From positions 1 through 12,315 of the forward strand of contig USSJ01000012.1 in assembly GCA_900557285.1 (NCBI GenBank): a stretch of 12,315 bases of DNA, given 5' to 3'. How positions within the stretch are numbered: position 1 is the stretch's first letter; every line of letters starts with the position of its first letter. This DNA is from an uncultured Clostridia bacterium. GTDB taxonomy: Bacteria; Bacillota; Clostridia; Christensenellales; Borkfalkiaceae. The notes under the pieces are model-generated. The model searched no databases. It was not told the origin of the DNA and saw only the letters and a program-made list of their open reading frames with translations. Made by a program: the position numbers and the translations under genes. Positions 6,986 to 12,315 of the stretch are shown here, piece by piece.

Positions 6986-7999
6986 ATGGAAAAGCCGTCC
7001 GTAAAAGCGGATATGGTGATAGTCGCTCTGGGAGTGGTACCGGAAACGCATTTGGCGGCGCAGGCAGGATTGGAGCTTGGCCCCAAGGGTTCGGTGATGG
7101 TGGATGAGCATATGCGCACTTCGGATCCGGATATATATGCGGCGGGCGATGCGGTGTGCGTGAAAAATTTTGTGACGGAAGCGGATACGCTCGTGCCGTT
7201 GGCAGGGCCTGCGAACAAACAGGGACGTATCGCCGCGGACAATATCTGCGGAATACCTTCCCGCTATACGGGTGCGCAGGGTTCTTCTGTTTTGAAAATG
7301 TTTGACCTTACGGCAGCGGCAACGGGGCTGAACGAACGTGCCGCGGGTGCGGCGAAGATCCCGTTTGACAGCGTGCTGCTGTTCACGCCGGATCATGCGA
7401 CGTATTATCCGGGCGCCAGGAACATGACCTTAAAGGTTTTGTATGATACCCGTGACGGCAGGATCATCGGAGCGCAGGCGATCGGATTTTCGGGCGTGGA
7501 TAAACGGATCGACGTTCTGGCGGTCGCGATACGGGCGCATATGACGGCTGATCAGCTGACAGAGCTGGATCTTGCATACGCGCCGCCCTATTCATCGGCG
7601 AAAGATCCCGTGAATATGGCAGGGTATGTGATCGGCAACTGTATGAATGGTCTGGTAAAACAGCATACGTGGCAGGATATGCCGACGCTTCTGAAAAGAA
7701 ACGACATTGTATTGTTGGATGTACAGACCAAAGACGAGTATGCGGATGCGCACTTTGAAGGCTCGGTAAATATCCCGGTGGATGAATTGCGTCAAAGGCT
7801 GGGAGAACTGGATAAGACCAAACCGATCTATGTCAACTGTTACAGCGGATTACGCAGTTACATTGCCTGCCGCATATTGACGGCGAACGGGTTTACCTGT
7901 TCCAATTTATCCGGCGGTATGCGTTTTTACCGTGTGGTGGAAGAAGGCGGCGTATACGACGGGCTGCCGCGTCATTTATGCGGTTTGCCCTGCGATTAA
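6986..7999 (+). pseudogene. 5'-truncated CoA-disulfide reductase with rhodanese domain
   Basis: The open frame gives 337 residues corresponding to the C-terminal part of a pyridine nucleotide-disulfide oxidoreductase of the CoA-disulfide reductase type fused to rhodanese. Visible parts are the end of the NAD domain (KADMVIVALGVVPET), the FAD-contact motif TSDPDIYAAGDA (45-56), the dimerisation domain with YAPPYSSAKDPVN (198-210), and a rhodanese domain (about 230-330) with active Cys285 and Arg290 in CYSGLR. About 220 residues are missing: the N-terminal FAD Rossmann fold, the catalytic Cys region and most of the NAD fold. A TAA lies 10 codons before the ATG in frame (6956-6958), and no ribosome site precedes 6986. 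The original enzyme would have reduced CoA disulfide or persulfides with NAD(P)H. The remnant is probably dead, although the rhodanese part is intact. Confidence 0.8.
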
Positions 8000-8005
8000 A
8001 GAAAA

Positions 8006-8077
8006 CTTCCGAACGACAATTTTGCCAACGGGCGAAAATCTGCGCCCGGCCATAAACAGGAAGAATTTTTTCGGAAG
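8006..8077. repeat. Nested inverted repeat of unknown role
   Basis: Outer arms CTTCCGAA (8006-8013) and TTCGGAAG (8070-8077) enclose an inner hairpin CGGGCG (8029-8034) with CGCCCG (8043-8048). It begins 7 nt after the stop codon of the truncated reductase. No T-tract follows the outer stem directly, so it is not a standard terminator. Confidence 0.4.
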
Positions 8078-8135
8078 GAGCGGCGGATTTTCAGCTGCCG
8101 GATTTATTCCTTGACTAAAACAAATGTTGCTATAG

Positions 8136-8179
8136 AAACTGAAGCCGCCGGGAGATATTTATTCCGGCGGCTTCGGTTT
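8136..8179 (+). terminator. GC-rich hairpin, probable terminator
   Basis: GAAGCCGCCGG (8141-8151) pairs perfectly with CCGGCGGCTTC (8164-8174) around a 12-nt loop. Further flanking pairs (8136-8139 with 8176-8179) follow a T-G wobble. The trailing tract is only TTT, so termination may be weak. It is the best candidate for ending transcription from the truncated reductase side. Confidence 0.5.
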
Positions 8180-8333
8180 ATAAAGATGGCGCGGAGGTGT
8201 ATGAAAAGCAGAAACAAAGGCAAACGAAACCGCTGCGAAAGTTTACGTTACAAGACCTGTAAGAATTCAGAATCAACGGCGAGTGTAAAGCAGGGCCTGA
8301 AAGGCATGTGCGGGAATTACGCGAACAGGAAGG

Positions 8334-8362
8334 TTGACAAAGCAGCGGGGGTATGGTATACT
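8334..8362 (+). promoter_or_regulatory. Upstream promoter P1 of the glp operon
   Basis: TTGACA (8334-8339) and TATACT (8357-8362) are 17 nt apart, which is near-perfect sigma-A consensus. The start would be near 8369, 207 nt before the first glp codon. It lies 99 bp upstream of a second promoter with the same -10 sequence and spacing. Confidence 0.7.
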
Positions 8363-8432
8363 GCATAAAATCGGGATCGGGGACGGAGAATATTGTTTTT
8401 TTGCAAATTTTTTGCTAAGTGCCGGGAAAGAG

Positions 8433-8461
8433 TTGAAAAATGCGGGAGAATATGCTATACT
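8433..8461 (+). promoter_or_regulatory. Proximal promoter P2 of the glp operon
   Basis: TTGAAA (8433-8438) and TATACT (8456-8461) are separated by 17 nt. Transcription would start near 8468, leaving a leader of about 108 nt that includes the terminator-like hairpin at 8501-8554. Confidence 0.78.
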
Positions 8462-8476
8462 GTAACTATAGTATAG
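8455..8476. promoter_or_regulatory. Operator-like inverted repeat over the P2 -10 element
   Basis: CTATACT (8455-8461) is mirrored by AGTATAG (8470-8476) with an 8-nt spacer. The left arm contains the -10 hexamer and the right arm lies just beyond the expected start, so a dimeric repressor bound here would block P2. Which regulator would bind is unknown; none but GlpP, an RNA-directed protein, is encoded in the window. Confidence 0.5.
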
Positions 8477-8500
8477 AACGTACGGCAGAGAAGATGAGAA

Positions 8501-8554
8501 GCCGGCAAATCGCGGGGCAAACGGTAGTTTGCCTTGGTTTTGCCGGCTTTTTTT
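8501..8554 (+). terminator. Leader terminator (attenuator) of the glp operon, likely GlpP target
   Basis: The outer stem GCCGGCAAA (8501-8509) pairs with TTTGCCGGC (8539-8547) and is followed directly by T7 (8548-8554), a textbook intrinsic terminator. Inside it sits a second hairpin, GGCAAAC (8516-8522) with GTTTGCC (8527-8533) and a GGTA loop. It lies between promoter P2 and the first codon of the operon, so it must be bypassed for expression. The operon ends with glpP, encoding a glycerol-3-phosphate-responsive antiterminator. In Bacillus subtilis GlpP acts on the glpD leader in this way. The role here is inferred from that precedent and from gene order. Confidence 0.82.
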
Positions 8555-8575
8555 GTTGCCGTGTAGGAGGACGGA

Positions 8576-10003
8576 ATGTTTGATGCAATCATCATCGGCG
8601 GCGGAGTGATCGGTGCGATGTGCGCAAGGGAACTGACCAGGTACTGTGTGAAAGTGGCGGTGGCGGAAGCGGCGGACGATGTCTGCGCGGGAGCGAGCCG
8701 GGCGAACAGCGGAATTGTGCATGCAGGTTTCGATGCGCCGTACGGATCCCTGAAAGCAAAATTCAATGTGGAAGGAAACCGCAAAATGCCAAAGGTCTGC
8801 GAAGAACTCGGCGTGCGGTATCGGAATAACGGATCGCTGGTCGTGGCGCACGGGGAAGAAGAGGAACAAAAACTTCGGGAGCTTTTGGAACGCGGACTTA
8901 AAAACGGAGTAACGGGTCTTGAAATTCTGGATAAAACGGCATTGACGAAAATAGAGCCGAACCTTGCGGACGACGTGACTTCTGCTTTGTATGCTCCGAC
9001 GGGCGGAATTGTCTGTCCCTTTCAGCTGACCATTGCCGCGATCGGCAATGTGATGGATAACGGAGCCGAACTGTTCACGTCATTTTCCGTTCGTGCGGCA
9101 AAGAAAACGCAGGCAGGCTGGAAAATTTGCGCGGAAGACGGCAGGGAACTGGAAGCAAAAATCATCGTAAACTGTGCAGGTTACGGTTCGGCGGAAATTG
9201 CCCGCCTGTTCGGGGACGATTCGTTTGAGATAGCCGCGCGCAAAGGGGAATACATGTTGCTGGATAAGTCCTGTGCGGCGTTTGTGCGCCATACGGTTTT
9301 CGGACTTCCCACGGCGGCAGGGAAAGGCGTTCTGGTATCCCCTACGGCAGACGGAAACATTCTGGTCGGGCCCACATCCGTGGAAGAGGATACATACGAT
9401 ACTTCTACGCGGCGGGAAGGGTTTGTGCAGATCCGCGAGAAGGCGGAGACGATGATGAAAAATATTCCTTTTCGGGAAGTGATCACCTCGTTTGCGGGAG
9501 TGCGCGCATACAGCAATCGCCATGATTTTATCGTAGGCGAAAGCGAGGTTGCGGAGGGAGTGTTTCATGCGGCGGGCATAGAATCGCCCGGGCTGACCGC
9601 TTCGCCTGCGATCGGGAGTTTTTTGGCGGAAAAGATCGCGGAACGGCTGAACGCAAAATTAAATTCGCATTTTGATCCGAAGCGGGAAAGTGCCGAATGG
9701 TTTAAGGAGCTGGATGCAGAAGCGCAGAATCGGATCATTCAAAAGGATCCTGCGTTCGGGCGAATCATCTGCAGGTGTGAGGAAGTGACGCTGGGTGAGA
9801 TATTGCAGGCGCTTCGTCAGAATCCGAAAGCGCATACCATCGACGGCGTAAAATTGCGGACGAGGGCAGGCATGGGCAGATGCCAGGGCGGATTTTGTCA
9901 GCCGTCCGTGTTCAATCTTATCATGAAGGAATACGGGTACCGCGCGGAAGAAGTGACGAAAAACGGCGGAAAATCATTTGTGATCACGGGAGGTGAAATC
10001 TGA
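8576..10003 (+). CDS. glpA: GlpA-type FAD-dependent glycerol-3-phosphate dehydrogenase with BFD-like [2Fe-2S] tail
   Basis: Predicted to oxidise sn-glycerol 3-phosphate to dihydroxyacetone phosphate. The 475 residues begin with an FAD Rossmann motif (IIIGGGVIGA, glycines 8-10 and 13) and continue as a DAO-family oxidoreductase, with SRANSGIVHAGF (41-52) near the flavin and HAAGIESPGLTASPAIG (331-347) closing the FAD fold. A C-terminal BFD-like [2Fe-2S] domain follows, with Cys399 and Cys401 in CRC and Cys436 and Cys441 in CQGGFC. The start has GGAGG 5 nt upstream and lies 21 nt after the leader T-tract. The DAO family also includes L-2-hydroxyglutarate oxidases, so the substrate rests largely on the glpP gene in the same operon. 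The stop overlaps the next start as TGATG. Confidence 0.87.
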   Translation: MFDAIIIGGGVIGAMCARELTRYCVKVAVAEAADDVCAGASRANSGIVHAGFDAPYGSLKAKFNVEGNRKMPKVCEELGVRYRNNGSLVVAHGEEEEQKLRELLERGLKNGVTGLEILDKTALTKIEPNLADDVTSALYAPTGGIVCPFQLTIAAIGNVMDNGAELFTSFSVRAAKKTQAGWKICAEDGRELEAKIIVNCAGYGSAEIARLFGDDSFEIAARKGEYMLLDKSCAAFVRHTVFGLPTAAGKGVLVSPTADGNILVGPTSVEEDTYDTSTRREGFVQIREKAETMMKNIPFREVITSFAGVRAYSNRHDFIVGESEVAEGVFHAAGIESPGLTASPAIGSFLAEKIAERLNAKLNSHFDPKRESAEWFKELDAEAQNRIIQKDPAFGRIICRCEEVTLGEILQALRQNPKAHTIDGVKLRTRAGMGRCQGGFCQPSVFNLIMKEYGYRAEEVTKNGGKSFVITGGEI

Positions 10004-11247
10004 TGGAACGCGATCTTGTGATCATCGGAGGTGGCCCGGCAGGGCTTGCGGCGGCCGTTGCGGCGTATGATGCGGGCGTGCATGATATGGTTGTCATTGA
10101 AAGGGAGTCGCGGCCGGGCGGTGTTCTGAAACAGTGCATCCATAACGGATTTGGGCTTACCCGCTTTAAAGAAAGCATGACAGGCCCCGAATATGCGGCA
10201 AGGTTTGTCAAGGAAACGACAGCACGTGGTATTGAAATCATGACGAATACCTTTGTCGTCGATCTTTCTGCGGACAAAACGGTCACTTGCCGAAACGAGA
10301 GCGGCGTGTTTACTGTTCGGGCAAAGGCGGTCATTCTTGCCATGGGATGCAGGGAGCGCAGCAAAGGGGCGCTGAACATTGCGGGAACGCGTCCCGCGGG
10401 ATTATTCAGCGCGGGGACGGCGCAGAAATATGTGAACATTTACGGATTATTGCCGGGGAAAAGAGTCGTCATTCTCGGTTCGGGAGATATCGGGCTGATC
10501 ATGGCGCGGCGCATGACGTTGGAAGGGGCGAAGGTAGAGTGCGTATGTGAGATCATGCCGCATTCGAGCGGGCTGCGCAGAAATATAGCGCAATGCCTGG
10601 ATGATTTCAATATTCCGCTGTATCTGCAGCATACCGTCACGGAGATCCACGGAAAAGAGCGCGTGGAAGGCGTCACGATCATGCAGGTGGACGGGCGGCA
10701 AAATCCCGTCGAAGGGACGCAGCGGTACGTGCCTTGCGATACGGTACTCTTTTCCGTAGGGCTGATCCCCGAAAACGAACTGACAAAAAAGGCGGGAATT
10801 TTACTGGATCCTCGGACGAAAGGGGCGGTCGTCGACGGTTCCCGCGAAACGCAGACGGAAGGTATTTTTGCCTGCGGGAATGTTCTGCACGTGCACGATC
10901 TTGTGGATTTTGTTTCGGAAGAAGCGGAGATCGCGGGGATCGGGGCCGCCGGATATATTCAAAACGGACAGATGAAAAAGAAATATGTTCCGTCGGTGGC
11001 GGGAGAGAACGTATCCTATGTTTTGCCGCAGCAGGTCGACGCGGCGTCGGAGAGGGAACAGAAGATCTATTTTCGGGTGCGTTCGGCTTTCCGCAATGCT
11101 GTTGTACAGGTGCAGGCGGGCGAGTATGTCAGGCGCCTGAAAAAGTTAGCCGTTGCCCCCGGCGAGATGGAGAACGTGCTGTTGCCGTCGGGAGTTCTCG
11201 GCAGCGCAAAAGAAGTGCGGATCGATGTTTTCAGAGCGGAGGAATGA
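10003..11247 (+). CDS. Pyridine nucleotide/FAD oxidoreductase, partner of the glycerol-3-phosphate dehydrogenase
   Basis: A 414-residue flavoprotein with two Rossmann folds: FAD site GGGPAG (9-14) and NAD(P) site GSGDIG (159-164), plus the family's terminal FAD contact FACGNVLHVHD (289-299). Relatives include HcnB and the opine and sarcosine oxidase flavoprotein regions, and clostridial proteins annotated as the second subunit of glycerol-3-phosphate dehydrogenase. It takes the place of GlpB but is not the same architecture as E. coli GlpB. It probably passes electrons from the GlpA-type subunit to a soluble acceptor, perhaps NAD(P); this is inference. The first codon overlaps the stop of the previous gene by one base. 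The last 80 residues are a small beta-rich domain without a known motif. Confidence 0.85.
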   Translation: MERDLVIIGGGPAGLAAAVAAYDAGVHDMVVIERESRPGGVLKQCIHNGFGLTRFKESMTGPEYAARFVKETTARGIEIMTNTFVVDLSADKTVTCRNESGVFTVRAKAVILAMGCRERSKGALNIAGTRPAGLFSAGTAQKYVNIYGLLPGKRVVILGSGDIGLIMARRMTLEGAKVECVCEIMPHSSGLRRNIAQCLDDFNIPLYLQHTVTEIHGKERVEGVTIMQVDGRQNPVEGTQRYVPCDTVLFSVGLIPENELTKKAGILLDPRTKGAVVDGSRETQTEGIFACGNVLHVHDLVDFVSEEAEIAGIGAAGYIQNGQMKKKYVPSVAGENVSYVLPQQVDAASEREQKIYFRVRSAFRNAVVQVQAGEYVRRLKKLAVAPGEMENVLLPSGVLGSAKEVRIDVFRAEE

Positions 11248-11249
11248 GC

Positions 11250-11624
11250 ATGGAAGAAAGAAAACTGGTTTGTATCGAATGTCCGCGCGGGTGTGATCTC
11301 GTTGTGCGTTCGGACGGAAAACGGATAGACGTAAGCGGGAATTTCTGTCCGCGCGGAAAAAAATATGCGGAAGCGGAAGTGGTTTGTCCGCGCCGTGTGC
11401 TGACGAGCACTGTCCGCGCGAAGTTTGGAATGATCCCTGTCCGTACGGATAAAGAAGTGAAAAAAAGCGAAATGATGAAATGGATGGCGAAGATCCGCGC
11501 GCTGCGCATAGACCGCGATGTGGAGCAGGGGGAGATCCTCTTATCGGATCTGGACGGCGAAGGTACGAACCTGATTGCCGCTGCGGCGTATCGGAATAAG
11601 GAGGCGGACAATGCTGCGTTTTGA
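11250..11624 (+). CDS. DUF1667 Cys-rich protein of the glp operon
   Basis: A 124-residue protein of the DUF1667 family, regularly found after GlpA/GlpB-like genes in anaerobic Bacillota. Cysteines lie at 8, 11, 15, 33 and 46 in CIECPRGC, FCPRGKKYA and VCPRR. The C-x2-C-x3-C followed by CPRG resembles the N-terminal [4Fe-4S] region of molybdopterin oxidoreductases, so an iron-sulfur electron carrier is plausible, perhaps filling the role of GlpC. The chosen ATG (11250) has GGAGG 7 nt upstream; an in-frame ATG at 11244 is only 1 nt from that site and overlaps the previous stop, so it is less likely. The 3' end overlaps glpP by 14 bases. No catalytic motif is visible. Confidence 0.8.
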   Translation: MEERKLVCIECPRGCDLVVRSDGKRIDVSGNFCPRGKKYAEAEVVCPRRVLTSTVRAKFGMIPVRTDKEVKKSEMMKWMAKIRALRIDRDVEQGEILLSDLDGEGTNLIAAAAYRNKEADNAAF

Positions 11625-12153
11625 TAATCCCGTCATTGCGGCGGTGCGCAATCGGACTCAGTTGGAACAGGCGATGCGATCGGATGCGGAGACGGTGTTT
11701 GTGCTGAAAAGCAATCTTTTGGAGATCGGCACCATCGCAGAGAATAAACAGGGAAAGCGCGTTTTTATTCATGCCGATATGTGCGAGGGGATCGGAAAAG
11801 ACAAATACGGATTTGAATATCTGAAACGCAAGGGGATCGACGGGATCATCAGTACAAAGGTAAGCTGTATTCTTGCGGCAAAACAGGTCGGATTGAGCAC
11901 GGTACATCGGTTTTTTCTGATCGATTCCGCGTCGGTGCAGACCGCATTGGAAAGTGCGGCGGCTTCCCGTCCGGATTGTGCCGAAGTGATGCCCGGCGTT
12001 GTCGCCAAGGAGATCGCGCGCTTCCGCAAAGACCTTGACGGCGTGTCTTTGATCGCGGGAGGGCTGATCGAAAGCAAACAGGATGTCATCGCGGCGCTGA
12101 AAGCGGGCGCCGATGCGGTCTCCACAGGAAAACAGGAGCTTTGGTACGAATAG
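11611..12153 (+). CDS. glpP: Glycerol-3-phosphate-responsive antiterminator GlpP
   Basis: A 180-residue protein of the GlpP family. It senses glycerol 3-phosphate and, in Bacillus subtilis, binds leader mRNA to prevent termination ahead of glp genes. Family landmarks of its barrel-like fold are visible in order: FVLKSNLLEIG (30-40), HADMCEGIG (54-62), DGIISTK (77-83), HRFFLID (99-105), EVMPG (125-129), AGGLIESKQD (149-158) and GADAVSTG (166-173). The ATG at 11611 is chosen because GGAGG (11600-11604) stands 6 nt before it and the product then begins MLRFDNPVIAAV as expected; a longer frame from 11575 adds 12 Arg-rich residues. It is the last gene of the operon, overlapping the DUF1667 gene by 14 bases. 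It likely acts on the nested terminator at 8501-8554, controlling its own synthesis. Confidence 0.93.
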   Translation: MLRFDNPVIAAVRNRTQLEQAMRSDAETVFVLKSNLLEIGTIAENKQGKRVFIHADMCEGIGKDKYGFEYLKRKGIDGIISTKVSCILAAKQVGLSTVHRFFLIDSASVQTALESAAASRPDCAEVMPGVVAKEIARFRKDLDGVSLIAGGLIESKQDVIAALKAGADAVSTGKQELWYE

Positions 12154-12180
12154 AATTTTATAAGGTTGAAAAGTCGGAGT

Positions 12181-12234
12181 ATATTACAAAGAGCGTATTA
12201 CAAAGAGCGTATTAAAAGAACGTATTATAAAGAC
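12181..12234 (+). repeat. Four degenerate 13-14 bp tandem repeats
   Basis: Four head-to-tail copies of a unit like GTATTACAAAGAGC occupy 12181-12194, 12195-12208, 12209-12221 and 12222-12234. Units 1 and 2 differ only at the start; units 3 and 4 are one base shorter and more diverged. They begin 27 nt after the glpP stop. No terminator hairpin is visible between glpP and the window end. Confidence 0.7.
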
Positions 12235-12260
12235 GGAAAAGGAGGGGCGCCTGCGGAAAA

Positions 12261-12315
12261 TGGAGTGAACCCCAAAGTTTGGACAAAAAATTAAATTAAA
12301 ATGTATGGTAATGAG
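12261..12315 (+). mobile_element. Probable left end of an IS3-family insertion sequence (partial)
   Basis: The sequence from TGGAGTGAACCCC through AAAGTTTGGACA (12261-12284) matches, from memory, the terminal inverted repeat style of IS3-family elements (IS150-like, 5' TG with a CCCC-AAA-TTTGGACA core). It is followed by A+T-rich DNA as expected before orfA. The transposase genes and the other end lie beyond the window, so neither completeness nor target duplication can be judged. Confidence 0.6.

Larger units (their letters stand above)
8000..8332. other. Intergenic stretch with inverted repeats, no supported gene
   Basis: This third of a kilobase follows the truncated oxidoreductase and holds no gene I would defend. 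It contains a nested inverted repeat (8006-8077) and a GC-rich hairpin (8136-8179). A frame of 85 codons at 8111-8368 exists, but it lacks a ribosome site, is full of Lys/Arg/Ser/Cys without any domain pattern, and runs through the promoter at 8334. Confidence 0.6.

Noticed and set aside
8111..8368. Possible 85-residue basic protein between the two operons
   Set aside because: No ribosome site, no motif, a hairpin in its 5' part, and promoter P1 inside its 3' end.
8468..8575. Metabolite riboswitch before the glp operon
   Set aside because: The leader is about 108 nt with no recognisable aptamer, and the operon encodes GlpP, which explains a conditional terminator better.
8576..10003. L-2-hydroxyglutarate or amino-acid oxidase identity for the GlpA-type gene
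   Set aside because: The fold allows it, but the BFD-like tail, GlpB-role neighbour, DUF1667 and glpP in one overlapping operon favour glycerol 3-phosphate.
12181..12234. Replication origin iterons or CRISPR repeats
   Set aside because: The units are short, contiguous and degenerate, with no initiator gene or spacers; simple tandem duplication is enough.

Overview
The window looks like chromosome of an anaerobic, fermentative member of the Clostridia (Bacillota). The grounds are a trimeric NAD-linked [FeFe]-hydrogenase operon of the electron-bifurcating type, a Bacillota-type GlpP antiterminator, strong GGAGG ribosome-binding sites, consensus sigma-A promoters and frequent intrinsic terminators. 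Genus or species cannot be fixed from the sequence alone.

Layout. (1) 34-1428, minus strand: a Si-type citrate synthase with its own consensus promoter. (2) 1429-1772: a divergent control region holding the citrate synthase promoter, the hydrogenase promoter with 11-bp phased TTGAAA repeats, and a leader hairpin. (3) 1773-6755, plus strand: a five-gene operon, hydC (NuoE-like), a small HATPase protein, a small thioredoxin-like [2Fe-2S]-type protein, hydB (NuoF-like) and hydA (catalytic [FeFe] hydrogenase), closed by a 19-bp perfect terminator hairpin. (4) 6796-7999: scar-like DNA. Three 33/34-bp spaced repeats resembling the end of an IS30-type element are followed by a coenzyme A disulfide reductase/rhodanese gene that has lost its N-terminal FAD/NAD half. 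(5) 8000-8575: a regulatory region with several inverted repeats, two near-consensus promoters exactly 99 bp apart, and a nested terminator hairpin with a T-tract just before the next gene. (6) 8576-12153: a tightly overlapping operon for glycerol-3-phosphate oxidation, consisting of a GlpA-type dehydrogenase with a BFD-like iron-sulfur tail, a GlpB-role pyridine nucleotide/FAD oxidoreductase, a DUF1667 Cys-rich protein, and GlpP. (7) 12154-12315: short degenerate tandem repeats, then what looks like the terminal inverted repeat of an IS3-family element running off the window.

How it works together. The hydrogenase operon would let the cell reoxidise NADH and reduced ferredoxin to H2, or run in reverse. 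The glycerol-3-phosphate operon feeds reducing equivalents and dihydroxyacetone phosphate into the same fermentative metabolism. The best regulatory story is the glp one. The last gene encodes a glycerol-3-phosphate-responsive RNA antiterminator, and the operon leader carries a conditional-looking terminator between promoter and first gene, which suggests a closed, autoregulated antitermination loop.

I see no defence system, CRISPR array, tRNA or rRNA. Most of the coding content belongs to known families. The novelty lies in regulatory architecture, in the accessory genes of the two operons, and in two probable mobile-element scars.
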